Assembly (NCBI RefSeq): GCF_027107535.1
Contig: NZ_CP114283.1
Location: 248,001-312,000 of the forward strand
DNA length: 64,000 nt
Reading direction: 5' to 3'
Source of the DNA: Streptomyces aurantiacus
Lineage (GTDB): Bacteria > Actinomycetota > Actinomycetes > Streptomycetales > Streptomycetaceae
This document shows positions 17,219 to 28,643 of this stretch, piece after piece (position 1 is the stretch's first letter; the number at the start of each line of letters is the position of its first letter). The notes beneath the pieces were generated by a model, which did no database searches, was not told the origin of the DNA, and was given only the letters and a program-made list of their open reading frames with translations. The position numbers and the translations under genes are program-made.

Positions 17219-17887
17219 TCAGATGTAGCCTTCGCGGAGGGCATGGGCCACGGCATGCGCCCGGTTGCGCAGATGCAGTCGGGTGGTGAGCCCGTGCATC
17301 ACGTTCTTGACGGTCCGTTCGGAGTAGGACAGCTTGCTGGCGATCTCCCCGGTGTCGAGCCCTTCGGCGACCAGCCTCAGTACGTCCACCTCGCGGGGTG
17401 CGAGTCCCGAGGAGGGGGCACCGGGATGGCTGCTCGCGGTGCGGTGCAGCGATCCCACCTGGCTGATCAGCCGCCCGAGCAGATCGGCGGGCAGGTCGCC
17501 GTCGCCGCGGGAGGCCGCGAGAACGGCCTGCACCAGCCGGTGCGCGGTGGCCTCGTGGCGCCACACGATGGCTCCGACGCCGCACTCGATGACGTCGAGG
17601 AGTTCGGTCTCGCGGATCACGCTCACCACGAGGACGGCCCGGGCTCCCTCGCTGCGCACGAGCCGGCGCAGCCGGGACAGGGCCATCTCGTCCAGCGTCT
17701 CGCTGATCAGCAGGGCGACGGTGTCAGGACCGGTCTCGGTCTCCTCGCGGAGGTCGATCACCGGGTGCTGCCGCAGCTGGCTGAGCGCGCCCTCCCGGGA
17801 GATCGGGTCCGACGCGTGCACCGCCACGGGTATGCGGGACTCGGGCTCGGCCGTGCCCGGAGCCGTGGTCCCGAATGAGCTGCGCAA
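17219..17887 (-). CDS. NarL-type LuxR regulator with degenerate receiver (CIS locus)
   Basis: This 222-aa protein has a C-terminal LuxR helix-turn-helix (residues about 158-220: LAPREVDVLRLVAEGLDTGE, then SERTVKNVMHGLTTRLHLRN) and a receiver-like N-terminal domain. Where response regulators have the phosphorylated Asp after a hydrophobic strand, this one reads TVALLISETLDE, so the acceptor appears lost. No histidine kinase gene is adjacent. It is divergent from the large LAL regulator at 18118, and both flank the CIS genes, so control of the CIS is a reasonable inference. Start ATG at 17887. Confidence 0.85.
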   Translation of the reverse strand: MRSSFGTTAPGTAEPESRIPVAVHASDPISREGALSQLRQHPVIDLREETETGPDTVALLISETLDEMALSRLRRLVRSEGARAVLVVSVIRETELLDVIECGVGAIVWRHEATAHRLVQAVLAASRGDGDLPADLLGRLISQVGSLHRTASSHPGAPSSGLAPREVDVLRLVAEGLDTGEIASKLSYSERTVKNVMHGLTTRLHLRNRAHAVAHALREGYI

Positions 17888-18117
17888 CCGACTCCCCTAT
17901 GTTCACGTGCCCGTCAACTCTGTTGCGTCTGTGACAGGCGTGCGAGAACCACACTTCTGTGCCCCGCGAGCCGGGCGCAATCGTGGAGCACCACGAGACG
18001 CACCACGAGATCGGCGACCGTGGCGCGTTTCTGATCGTGGGTCATGTCACGCAACGCGGGCCGTGTGTTCCCCCGTCCCACACAGGGGACCGCATCACGG
18101 CTGTGAGGGAGGCAGGA

Positions 18118-21100
18118 ATGGACGCACCGCTGCTTGAACGCGGGGAGGCCATGGAGCTGGTCGCCGCCGAGGCCGCGCGCGCCCGCGCGGGATCGGGCCG
18201 GCTGGTCCTGCTGCGGGGCGCCACCGGCACGGGCCGTTCCGCGCTCCTGGAGGCCGCCGCCGAGGAGGCGGAGGCGGCCGGGATGCGGGTGCTGCGGGCC
18301 CGCTGCTCCCCCGACGACACCACCGTTCCCTTCGCCGTCGTACGTCAACTCCTCGGTCCGAACGGGGAGTTCGCGGACGCGGACCGGATGCCGGACGAGC
18401 GTGCCCGGGCCGCCTGGCTGTGGCGGCTGCTGCGTTCGTACGCGGCCGGGCCCCCGCTCCTCGTCACCGTGGACGACGTCCATCTCGCGGACGACTCCTC
18501 GCGGCGCTGGCTCGCCGACGCCGCCCGAAAGGTGGACCGATTACCCGTGCTGCTGGTGGTGACCGAGCGCAGCCAGTACGACATCGACACTCCGTCGACC
18601 GGTCTCGCCCACACGCTCTCGCCCGCGCTCGTCCGCACCCTGACGCTCCCTCCGCTGGGCGTCGACTCCACGACGAGCCTGGTCCGTTCGGACTTCGGCG
18701 GGGTCCCCGGGACGTGGGTGGAGGACTGCGTACGGGCGGGCGCGGGCAGCCCGCTGCTGCTGCGGGCCCTGCTGGACGACCTGCGCGGAACCCTGCCGGC
18801 AACCGTGCCGAAGACGTGCGCCGCCCTGTATCCGGGGACCTACCAGGCCGCGGTGTCGTGGTGGCTGGACAGCGCGGGCCCCGCGACGGCGGAGGTGGCA
18901 CGGGCGCTGGCGGCACTGCAGGAGGACCGCCCCTCGGCCGACGCCGCGTACGGCCCCGTCACCGACCGACCCCCGGCCGACCCGTATGACGGCCGCCCGG
19001 CCTGGACCCCGGCCGACCCGGATCACGGTCCTCCCTTGGACCGACCTCCGGCCCACCCGGCGCACGGCCACCCGGACTGGACACCGGCCGACCCGGATCA
19101 CGGCCACCTGGACTGGGCAGCGACCGACCCGGGGTACGGCCACACGGACCGAGCTGATTCCGGCCTCGCCTCCGGCCCCGTCTCCGACCCCGCCCACGGC
19201 CACCCGATCCGTGTCACGGCCGCCCGCACCCGGCACCCGGAAGACGACCATGCCTTCGTCGGCGGCCGGTTCCCGGTCGGTGACGGGCTCACCGGACTCG
19301 CCGAGCTCGTCGGCGCGGTCGCCGGTGCCGACCCGGCACGGGTGGCGGGGTGGCTCACCGCCATGACACGGCTGGGGATCCTGCGCCCCGGTGCCGACGG
19401 GCGGCCCCGCTATGCCCATCCCCTGCTGCGGGACGCGGTGCTGAGCGGCTGGCCCGGTCCGCGGCGGCTGGCCGCACACCGGGCGGCCGCCGAGGTGATG
19501 CTGCGCCGCGGCGACCGCGCCGAGGCCGTCGCCGGCCAGCTGCTGCGCTCCGGCACGGTGGGCGAGGAGTGGGCCACCGGAGTCCTCCTGGACGCCGCCG
19601 CCATCGCCGTCCGCGAGGGCCGTACCGCCGACGCCCTGCCCTGTCTGCGCCGCGCCCTGGACGAGCCGCTGCCCGACGACCACCGCCAGCGCCTCCTCAC
19701 CGAACTGGGCTCCCTGGAGTACGCCACCGTGCGCTCCTCCGCCGGCATCCCGCGCCTCGCCGAGGCGGTACGGCTGCCGGGCGTCCCGCAGGACCGGGTC
19801 CGTGCCGCGGTGGCCCTGGGCACGGCGCTGGCCGGGCGGGGCGAGGCCCGCGCCGCCGTCGACGTGCTGCGCTCCCTCGACCCCCAGCTGACGGGCCACC
19901 CCGACCTGTCCCGCACGGTCCACATCGCCTCGGCACTGCTCTCCGACCACGACCAGGAGATCCGGCAGGAGGTGTACCGCTGGCTGCGGGAGACCGCCGG
20001 GCGCTCACCGGGCCTGGTCGGCACCGCCGGTCAGGCACTGCTCGTACGGTACGAGGCGACAGCGGGCCTGATCTCGGCGGACGCGGCCATGGAACGGGTG
20101 CGCGCCCTGCTCGCGGAACCCGTCGACCCGCTCGCGGAGCCGTTCCTGCTGGGCACGGCCGCCGCCGTCGCCCAGTGGGCCGACGAACTCGAAGAGGCCG
20201 AGCGGCTCGTCGAGCGCGGTCTCGCCCGGCAGCGGCCGTCCCTGCTGCACCCCATGCACCGGGCCCTGCTGAACGTCGGGGCCGACATCGCCGCGGCCCG
20301 CGGCGACTACGCGCGCCTGCTCAGCGGGCCCGAGGCCCCGCAGCCCGCCGGGGCCCGCTCCGGCCCGGCCAACGGCCAGGCCCACGCGCTGGTCGCGCTG
20401 GTCGAGACCGGCAGGGTGGCGCAGGCCCGCCGGCTCGCGGGCGGCTTCGACCTGCGGGAGGCGCAGGACTCCTGGGAGCTGAACCGGTTCCTGCACGCGC
20501 GCGGTGTGCTGCGGGCCGCGGCCGGGGATCCGGCGGGAGCGCTCGACGACTTCCTCGAGTGCGGGCGCCGCCAGTCGGCCCGCGACGTGGTGAGCCCGGT
20601 CGTCACCCCCTGGCGGACGGCCGCGGCGGAATGCCGTCTGGCACTCGGCCGGCCCCGGGAGGCACTCGAACTGGCCGAGGAGGAACTGCGGCTGGCCCAG
20701 GTGTGGGACACACCGCGCCTGGTGGGGCGCGCCCTGCGGGTGCTCGGCACGGCGACCGGCGGGCGGCGCGGTCTGGAGCTGGCCGACCGGTCCGTACGGG
20801 CGCTGAGGGACGCCGGTGTGGACACGGAGCTGATTCCCGCGCTGATCGCGCAGGGGCGCCAGCTCACCGCCGCGGGGGATCGGGCCCGTGCCCGTGACTG
20901 TCTGCGGGAGGCGGCCGAGCGTGCCGAACGGCTGGGCGCCGTGCGGCTGCGGGCCACCGCCGAGGAGGCCCTGCGCGAGGGTGGCGCGCGCCGCACCGCG
21001 ACGGCGCTCACCGGCTCGGGCGCGCTCACCGGAAGTGAGCGCCGCATCGCCGAACTGGCCGCCGACGGCCGTACGAACACGGAGATAGCGGAGCTGCTGC

Positions 21101-21210
21101 ACCTGGCGCGCCGCACTGTGGAGACCCATCTGACCAGCGCGTACCGGAAGTTGGGCATCCGGCGGCGGGGCGGCCTGACGGCCGCGCTGGGCCGGGAGCG
21201 GGACGCCTGA
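18118..21210 (+). CDS. Large LuxR-family (LAL-type) ATPase regulator
   Basis: The 1030-aa protein has an N-terminal AAA/NACHT-like ATPase (Walker A GATGTGRS at residues 34-41; LLVTVDDVHLADDSSRRWL as Walker B near 118-136), a long TPR-like helical middle, and a C-terminal LuxR helix-turn-helix (GSERRIAELAADGRTNTEIA, then ARRTVETHLTSAYRKL). Residues about 274-367 are an unusual insert of degenerate repeats rich in DP, HG and DW. The ATG at 18118 has a good GGGAGG site; an upstream in-frame ATG at 17959 lacks one. It divergently flanks the CIS-side NarL regulator. Its ligand and targets are unknown; adjacency suggests CIS or developmental control. Confidence 0.88.
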   Translation: MDAPLLERGEAMELVAAEAARARAGSGRLVLLRGATGTGRSALLEAAAEEAEAAGMRVLRARCSPDDTTVPFAVVRQLLGPNGEFADADRMPDERARAAWLWRLLRSYAAGPPLLVTVDDVHLADDSSRRWLADAARKVDRLPVLLVVTERSQYDIDTPSTGLAHTLSPALVRTLTLPPLGVDSTTSLVRSDFGGVPGTWVEDCVRAGAGSPLLLRALLDDLRGTLPATVPKTCAALYPGTYQAAVSWWLDSAGPATAEVARALAALQEDRPSADAAYGPVTDRPPADPYDGRPAWTPADPDHGPPLDRPPAHPAHGHPDWTPADPDHGHLDWAATDPGYGHTDRADSGLASGPVSDPAHGHPIRVTAARTRHPEDDHAFVGGRFPVGDGLTGLAELVGAVAGADPARVAGWLTAMTRLGILRPGADGRPRYAHPLLRDAVLSGWPGPRRLAAHRAAAEVMLRRGDRAEAVAGQLLRSGTVGEEWATGVLLDAAAIAVREGRTADALPCLRRALDEPLPDDHRQRLLTELGSLEYATVRSSAGIPRLAEAVRLPGVPQDRVRAAVALGTALAGRGEARAAVDVLRSLDPQLTGHPDLSRTVHIASALLSDHDQEIRQEVYRWLRETAGRSPGLVGTAGQALLVRYEATAGLISADAAMERVRALLAEPVDPLAEPFLLGTAAAVAQWADELEEAERLVERGLARQRPSLLHPMHRALLNVGADIAAARGDYARLLSGPEAPQPAGARSGPANGQAHALVALVETGRVAQARRLAGGFDLREAQDSWELNRFLHARGVLRAAAGDPAGALDDFLECGRRQSARDVVSPVVTPWRTAAAECRLALGRPREALELAEEELRLAQVWDTPRLVGRALRVLGTATGGRRGLELADRSVRALRDAGVDTELIPALIAQGRQLTAAGDRARARDCLREAAERAERLGAVRLRATAEEALREGGARRTATALTGSGALTGSERRIAELAADGRTNTEIAELLHLARRTVETHLTSAYRKLGIRRRGGLTAALGRERDA
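18940..19220 (+). repeat. Degenerate DPDHG/DW repeats inside the LAL regulator
   Basis: In-frame repeats encode variants of W-T-P-A-D-P-D-H-G and R-P-P-A-H-P-x-H-G-H-P-D. At the DNA level 'gccgacccggatcacgg' recurs. They lie between the ATPase module and the helical region and look like a fast-evolving linker expansion. Confidence 0.75.
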
Positions 21211-21374
21211 CGGACGCACGGGTTTGACTCGACGCCGTCCGGCCGCCTCGCTCCGGCCATGTCCCCTCGGCCCCCTGGCAGCGTCCCCGGCCCGCCGCCG
21301 CGCCCCGGACCTCCCCTCTCGCCCCGCCGGGATATTGCTTTGCGGCGTCGATCGGTGCCGCCGACACTGGCCCC

Positions 21375-21890
21375 GTGCTGACACGACGTGAGACCCCCGC
21401 CGACGTATCCGCCGTGCGTGCCGTGATCGCGGCCGCCTTCGCCAAGACGGACGCCCCCGACCCCGTGGAGGCCGTCCTGCTCGACGCGCTGCGGACCTGT
21501 GACGGCTGGCTGCCGGAACTGTCGTACGTGGCGGTCGACGAGAAGGACGAGGTCGTCGGCCACGTCGTCTGTACGCGCGGCCACGTCGACGGGGTGCCGG
21601 CTGTCGGGCTCGGCCCGATCGGTGTGCGCCCCGACCTGCAGCGGCGCGGCGTCGGCCTCGCCCTGATGCACTCGGTGCTCGGCGCCGCCGACGCCCTCGG
21701 TGAGCCGCTGGTCGCCCTGCTCGGCAGCCCCGCGTACTACGGCCGCTACGGCTTCCGGGCCGGCACCGAGCTGGGCATCCACGCGCCCGACCCCGCCTGG
21801 GGCGAGTACTTCCAGGTCCGCACACTGGCCGCGTACGACCCGGCCGTGCGCGGCACCTTCACCTACGCGGAGCCGTTCGGCGACCTCTGA
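21375..21890 (+). CDS. GNAT-family N-acetyltransferase
   Basis: This 171-aa protein carries the GNAT acetyl-CoA-binding motif (GVRPDLQRRGVGLALMHSVL, residues about 83-102) and the YYGRYGFRAGTELGI segment typical of the YhbS-like subgroup. The substrate cannot be told. It starts with GTG at 21375 after a short upstream region and follows the LAL gene by 164 bp; a separate promoter is likely. Length is normal for the family. Confidence 0.9.
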   Translation: MLTRRETPADVSAVRAVIAAAFAKTDAPDPVEAVLLDALRTCDGWLPELSYVAVDEKDEVVGHVVCTRGHVDGVPAVGLGPIGVRPDLQRRGVGLALMHSVLGAADALGEPLVALLGSPAYYGRYGFRAGTELGIHAPDPAWGEYFQVRTLAAYDPAVRGTFTYAEPFGDL

Positions 21891-21964
21891 GGTGCGGCCG
21901 GATCGAGACGCCGAGCCACTGCATGGAGGACATCTGGGAGATCGGGATGTACTGGGTGTGCCGG

Positions 21965-22231
21965 TTACCCCTTGGTCTCACTGGAGGGCTCGACGGGCCG
22001 CTCGGCGACGAAGGAGCCCAGGCCGGGTTCGGTGTAGATGAGCCCCTCTGCGCGCAGGCCCTTGTGCACCTTCTGCGCGGTGACCGCGGCGATTCCGAAC
22101 TCGGCGGTCAACTCGGCGATGGAGGGCACCCGGGTCCTCGCGGGGTAGTCCCCGTTGACGATTCGGGCGGTGACGGCTGCGGCGACCTGGCGCCAGACGA
22201 CTCGGGTTCGGTCGATTTCGAAGGCCATCAC
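21965..22231 (-). CDS. Minimal GntR-type winged-helix regulator, second of a pair
   Basis: This 88-aa protein is only a GntR DNA-binding domain (WRQVAAAVTARIVNGDYPAR, then RVPSIAELTAEFGIA, and the wing segment EGLIYTEPGLGSFVAERP), without an effector domain. It can start at GTG 22231 or ATG 22228; the latter overlaps the stop of the preceding paralogue. The pair is about 60% identical by eye, suggesting tandem duplication; they may form heterodimers. Confidence 0.88.
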   Translation of the reverse strand: MMAFEIDRTRVVWRQVAAAVTARIVNGDYPARTRVPSIAELTAEFGIAAVTAQKVHKGLRAEGLIYTEPGLGSFVAERPVEPSSETKG

Positions 22232-22488
22232 GCCTCGCCTTCGGGGGCCGGGTTCCCGGGTGGCCGGGCGACGAAGGAGCCCAGGCCGGGCTCCGTGTAG
22301 GTCAGGCCCTCTTCGCGCAGCGCGCGGAGCACCTTGTGCCCGGTCGCGTTGGCGATCCCGAACTCCTCCGTGAGCTGCACGACGGAGGGGACGCGGGTGC
22401 GAGGAGGGTAGGTGCCGTCCTTTATCCGGTTGCGGATCACCTCGGCCACCTGGCGCCAGCGGGGAATGTCGGGAACGAATTCGATCAC
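22228..22488 (-). CDS. Minimal GntR-type winged-helix regulator, first of a pair
   Basis: This 86-aa protein consists of a GntR winged helix (RWRQVAEVIRNRIKDGTYPP, then RVPSVVQLTEEFGIA and EGLTYTEPGLGSFVARPP). It is the promoter-proximal member of the tandem pair, overlapping the next gene (TGATG). Upstream, in the 166-bp gap to the divergent gene at 22655, the near-palindrome CCTAGCATGCCTAG at 22544-22557 is a candidate operator. Such mini-GntR proteins are common next to mobile or developmental genes in Streptomyces. Confidence 0.88.
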   Translation of the reverse strand: MIEFVPDIPRWRQVAEVIRNRIKDGTYPPRTRVPSVVQLTEEFGIANATGHKVLRALREEGLTYTEPGLGSFVARPPGNPAPEGEA

Positions 22489-22543
22489 CGCTCCAGCATG
22501 CGCATTCTTGGCGCGCTACACGATTCAGGGAATGCCTGGACTA

Positions 22544-22557
22544 CCTAGCATGCCTAG
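22544..22557. promoter_or_regulatory. Candidate GntR operator palindrome
   Basis: CCTAGCATGCCTAG is nearly palindromic (CTAG boxes around CATG) and lies in the relatively AT-rich divergent gap between the GntR pair and the 22655 gene. GntR-family operators are usually short inverted repeats of this size. No binding data; inference from position and symmetry. Confidence 0.35.
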
Positions 22558-22654
22558 ATTCCTTCGAGTACGGTTAACCAGTGAGAGACCCCCGCGACGG
22601 GAGCAACCGTCCGGGGGCGCGGCCACCAGCAATCCCTGAACCGGAGCTGATGAC

Positions 22655-22963
22655 ATGACCGACCTTATCCATCGCCTCGCCGCATGGGTGAGCCTCCTGC
22701 TCATCCCGCGCGGAGCGCACCGCAGCCCGCCGGGCCATCCGGCACCCGCCGTCCACCTGCCGCCGCGAGCCGATGTGCCGCCCCTCCCGGCCCACCGCAG
22801 CCCGTACGGGCTCGACGCCCCGCTCGACGCCACCGCCACCAGAGCCGTACGCCCTTATGTGACCGCCCACGAACAGTGGTGGCGGCGCCGCGAACTCGCC
22901 CTGGCCACTCTGGGGCTGGACACGCCGGGCCCGTACTGGATCCACGGGGTGGAGGTCGCCTGA
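22655..22963 (+). CDS. Small protein of unknown function, 102 aa
   Basis: The protein starts with a hydrophobic helix (LIHRLAAWVSLLLIP, residues 4-18), which could be a membrane anchor, followed by a Pro/His-rich segment (20-55) and a conserved-looking C-terminus (RPYVTAHEQWWRRRELALAT, then PYWIHGVEVA). GGAG lies about 8 bases before the ATG. It overlaps the next gene by one base (TGATG) and is divergent from the GntR pair, which may regulate it. I do not recognise the family. Confidence 0.72.
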   Translation: MTDLIHRLAAWVSLLLIPRGAHRSPPGHPAPAVHLPPRADVPPLPAHRSPYGLDAPLDATATRAVRPYVTAHEQWWRRRELALATLGLDTPGPYWIHGVEVA

Positions 22964-23253
22964 TGGAACCGCAACCGTTGGAACAGCCGCGCCTGTTGCC
23001 CTGGTCGGGGCCCGAGGGCAAGCCCTGCTATCTCATCAGCGACGACCAGGGCGGGCCCCTCTCCCGCCTCGCCGACGCCACGGAATCCATCCAGCTCGGC
23101 ATGGGCACGGAACTCCTCGCGCACGCCCACGAGATGCTGCCGGACAGCCCGCGGGGCGAACTTCGTTTCCTCGCCGAGCGGTTGAGCGAGGCTCTGCAGG
23201 CGGCCCTGCGGGTGGCCGAGAGCCGGGGCCGACGCCTCAGCCGGTTGAACTGA
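22963..23253 (+). CDS. Small acidic protein of unknown function, 96 aa
   Basis: This soluble protein (LLPWSGPEGKPCYLISDDQG, then DATESIQLGMGTELLAHAHE) has a helical C-terminal half with regularly spaced Ala/Leu/Arg. It is translationally coupled to the 22655 gene. Similar two-gene pairs beside GntR regulators are frequent in Streptomyces, but the function is unknown to me. A strong terminator hairpin follows at 23289-23327. Confidence 0.7.
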   Translation: MEPQPLEQPRLLPWSGPEGKPCYLISDDQGGPLSRLADATESIQLGMGTELLAHAHEMLPDSPRGELRFLAERLSEALQAALRVAESRGRRLSRLN

Positions 23254-23288
23254 GCCCCGGCACCGGCACCGGCCCTGGTACCGGAGAC

Positions 23289-23327
23289 GCCGACACCCCA
23301 TGTCCGGGCGGGACATGGGGTGTCGGC
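23289..23327. terminator. Bidirectional hairpin terminator
   Basis: A perfect 17-bp stem (23289-23305 paired with 23311-23327, containing CACCCCATGTCC) with a 5-base loop lies between the convergent ends of the 22963 gene and the Fe-S oxidoreductase gene. There is no T-run, as is usual in Streptomyces. Confidence 0.8.
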
Positions 23328-23344
23328 GGTGCTGACGCGGTGGG

Positions 23345-25660
23345 CTACTTCACCGGCTGCGGCTCCGGCTCGCTCTCCGAGTCGGCCGCGCCCGCCGGGG
23401 GCTCGTCGTCGACCGGGGTCTTCACGGAGTCGAGCAGCAGCTGGGCCACGTCGACGACCGTGATCGACTCCTTGGCCTTGCCGTCGTTCTTCTTGCCGTT
23501 GACCGAGTCGGTCAGCATGACGAGGCAGAAGGGGCAGGCGGTGGAGACGATGTCCGGGTTGAGGGAGAGGGCCTCGTCGACGCGCTCGTTGTTGATGCGC
23601 TTGCCGATCCGCTCCTCCATCCACATCCGCGCACCACCGGCACCGCAGCAGAAGCCGCGCTCCTTGTGGCGGTGCATCTCCTGCTGACGCAGGCCCGGGA
23701 CGGCCGACATGATCTCGCGCGGAGGCGTGTAGATCTTGTTGTGGCGGCCCAGGTAGCAGGGGTCGTGGTAGGTGATGAGGCCCTCGACCGGCGTCACCGG
23801 GATCAGCTTGCCCTCGTCGATCAGGTGCTGGAGCAGCTGGGTGTGGTGGATGACCTCGTAGTCGCCGCCGAGCTGCGGGTACTCGTTGCCGAGGGTGTTG
23901 AGGCAGTGCGGGCAGGTCGCGACGATCTTCTTCGCGGACTTCGGCTTCCTCGACTCCGCGGGGAAGTTGCCCTCGTCGTCCATCTCCTCGCCGAAGGCCA
24001 TGTTCAGCGCGGAGACGTTCTCCATGCCGAGCTCCTGGAACAGGGGCTCGTTGCCGAGGCGCCGGGCGGAGTCACCGGTGCACTTCTCGTCGCCGCCCAT
24101 GATCGCGAACTTGACGCCCGCGATGTGCAGCAGTTCCGCGAAGGCCTTGGTGGTCTTCTTGGCGCGGTCTTCGAGCGCGCCCGCACAGCCGACCCAGTAC
24201 AGGTACTCGACCTCGGTGAGGTCCTCGATGTCCCGGCCGACGACCGGGATCTCGAAGTCGACCTCCTTGGTCCACTCAAGGCGCTGCTTCTTGGCAAGAC
24301 CCCAGGGGTTGCCCTTCTTCTCCAGGTTCTTGAGCATCGTCCCGGCCTCGGACGGGAAGGCGCTCTCGATCATCACCTGGTAGCGGCGCATGTCGACGAT
24401 GTGGTCGACGTGCTCGATGTCGACCGGGCACTGCTCGACGCAGGCGCCGCAGGTGGTGCAGGACCACAGGACGTCCGGGTCGATGACGCCGTTCTCCTCC
24501 AGCGTCCCGATGAGGGGCCGCTCGGCCTCGGCGAGGGCCGTCGCGGGCACGTCCTTCAGCTGCTCGGCGCTCGCCTTCTCGTTGCCCGACCCCGCGCCGC
24601 CAGGCGCTGATGGATCCAGCTTGCCGCCACCGGCGAGGAGATAGGGGGCCTTGGCGTGCGCGTGGTCGCGCAGCGACATGATCAGCAGCTTCGGGGAGAG
24701 CGGCTTGCCGGTGTTCCAGGCGGGGCACTGCGACTGACAACGCCCGCACTCGGTGCAGGTGGAGAAGTCCAGCAGGCCCTTCCAGGAGAACTGCTCGACC
24801 TGGGAGACGCCGAAGACGTCGTCGTCGCCGGGGTCGGTGAAGTCGATCGGCTTGCCGCCGGAGGTCATGGGCTGCAGCCCGCCCAGGGCCGTACCGCCGT
24901 CGGACTCGCGCTTGAACCAGATGTTCGGGAAGGCGAGGAAGCGGTGCCAGGCCACACCCATGTTGGTGTTCAGCGAGACGACGATCATCCACACGAACGA
25001 CGTGCCGATCTTGATCGTCGCGACGAGGTAGACCAGGTTCTGCAGCGCGGAGACGCTCAGGCCCTTGAAGGCCAGGACCAGCGGGTACGAGGCGAAGTAC
25101 CCGGCCTCGTAGTGCTCCACGTGGTGCAGTGCGCCCTCCAGGCCGCGCAGCACGTAGATCGCGAGGCCGATGGTGAGGATGACGTACTCGACGAAGTACG
25201 CCTGACCGGACTTGGAGCCCGCGAAGCGGGACTTGCGGCCGGCCCGCGAGGGCAGGCTCAGCAGCCGGATCACCATGAGCACGGCGATGCCCAGGATCGT
25301 CATGACGCCGATGAACTCGATGTAGAGCTCGAACGGCAGGAACTCACCGATGAACGGCAGTACCCAGTCGGCCTGGAAGAGCTGGCCGAAGGCCTGCACG
25401 AGGGTCGGCGGCAGCGTCAGGAAGCCGACGGCCACGAACCAGTGGGCGAAACCGACGATGCCCCACCGGTTCATCCGGGTGTGACCGAGGAACTCCTTCA
25501 CCAGCGTCACGCTGCGCTGGTAGGGGTTGTCGGTGCGGCTCCCGGCGGGCACGGGCTGGCCGAGCTTGAAGTACCGGACGAACTGGCCGATGGCGCGTGC
25601 GATCAGCGCGACGCCGACCACGGTGAGAACCAGCGACACGATGATCGCGGCGAGTTGCAT
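23345..25660 (-). CDS. Membrane-bound Fe-S oxidoreductase (heterodisulfide-reductase/CCG type)
   Basis: The 771-aa protein has five to six N-terminal transmembrane helices similar to nitrate reductase gamma subunits (residues 1-270). Two 4Fe-4S motifs follow (CTECGRCQSQCP around 315; CTTCGACVEQCP around 405), then two CCG-like modules ending in CCGAGGARMW near residue 675. An acidic tail closes it. The plan matches the actinobacterial 'iron-sulphur-binding reductase' found near dnaK (Rv0338c in M. tuberculosis). It probably moves electrons between the quinone pool and a cytoplasmic thiol or flavin partner; the partner is unknown. Start ATG at 25660; convergent with the 22963 gene. Confidence 0.9.
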   Translation of the reverse strand: MQLAAIIVSLVLTVVGVALIARAIGQFVRYFKLGQPVPAGSRTDNPYQRSVTLVKEFLGHTRMNRWGIVGFAHWFVAVGFLTLPPTLVQAFGQLFQADWVLPFIGEFLPFELYIEFIGVMTILGIAVLMVIRLLSLPSRAGRKSRFAGSKSGQAYFVEYVILTIGLAIYVLRGLEGALHHVEHYEAGYFASYPLVLAFKGLSVSALQNLVYLVATIKIGTSFVWMIVVSLNTNMGVAWHRFLAFPNIWFKRESDGGTALGGLQPMTSGGKPIDFTDPGDDDVFGVSQVEQFSWKGLLDFSTCTECGRCQSQCPAWNTGKPLSPKLLIMSLRDHAHAKAPYLLAGGGKLDPSAPGGAGSGNEKASAEQLKDVPATALAEAERPLIGTLEENGVIDPDVLWSCTTCGACVEQCPVDIEHVDHIVDMRRYQVMIESAFPSEAGTMLKNLEKKGNPWGLAKKQRLEWTKEVDFEIPVVGRDIEDLTEVEYLYWVGCAGALEDRAKKTTKAFAELLHIAGVKFAIMGGDEKCTGDSARRLGNEPLFQELGMENVSALNMAFGEEMDDEGNFPAESRKPKSAKKIVATCPHCLNTLGNEYPQLGGDYEVIHHTQLLQHLIDEGKLIPVTPVEGLITYHDPCYLGRHNKIYTPPREIMSAVPGLRQQEMHRHKERGFCCGAGGARMWMEERIGKRINNERVDEALSLNPDIVSTACPFCLVMLTDSVNGKKNDGKAKESITVVDVAQLLLDSVKTPVDDEPPAGAADSESEPEPQPVK

Positions 25661-25810
25661 TCAGGGGCTCCTCGGGCCTGCGAGGGTGCATTACTAAGCG
25701 GTAACTTACGCAGTCCTCTGAGACTACCCACTCCTCTGTCCGCACTGTAGTCAGGGGCACGGTGATCTGCGTCGCTGAGGCTTGCCTGGGTACGCGTGGC
25801 GGGACGGCGC

Positions 25811-25845
25811 CCCTTCAGGGGCGCGGGGAACTGCGCGACCAGCCC
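25811..25845. repeat. Dispersed ggggcgcggggaactgcgc element
   Basis: A copy (ttcaggggcgcggggaactg, continuing cgcgaccagccc) of the intergenic element also present at 14166-14227 and 54562-54808. Its position between divergent genes argues against a pure terminator role for this copy. Confidence 0.7.
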
Positions 25846-25914
25846 TCACCGGCCCGCGGAAAACACGACGACCCGCAGGTCACACCCAAAGATGCGCGTA
25901 AGGAAGAGATAAGA

Positions 25915-25935
25915 GTTGAGCCTCCATGACTCACC
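25915..25935. promoter_or_regulatory. Degenerate second HAIR-like repeat upstream of dnaK
   Basis: GTTGAGC-N7-ACTCACC matches the HspR box CTTGAGT-N7-ACTCAAG at most key positions with correct spacing. It lies 31 bp upstream of the perfect HAIR; HspR sites near dnaK often occur in multiples. Binding is inferred. Confidence 0.5.
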
Positions 25936-25966
25936 TCTGTTGACCACGCGGCGAGCGTCATGCACA

Positions 25967-28556
<2,590 letters not shown>

Positions 28557-28643
28557 CGTGAAACAGGGCGTACGCGCGCCCGTACACACGGGCAGCGTCG
28601 AGCGCGTACGTGACAGTGACGTACGGAAGGAGGGGCGTCGAGG

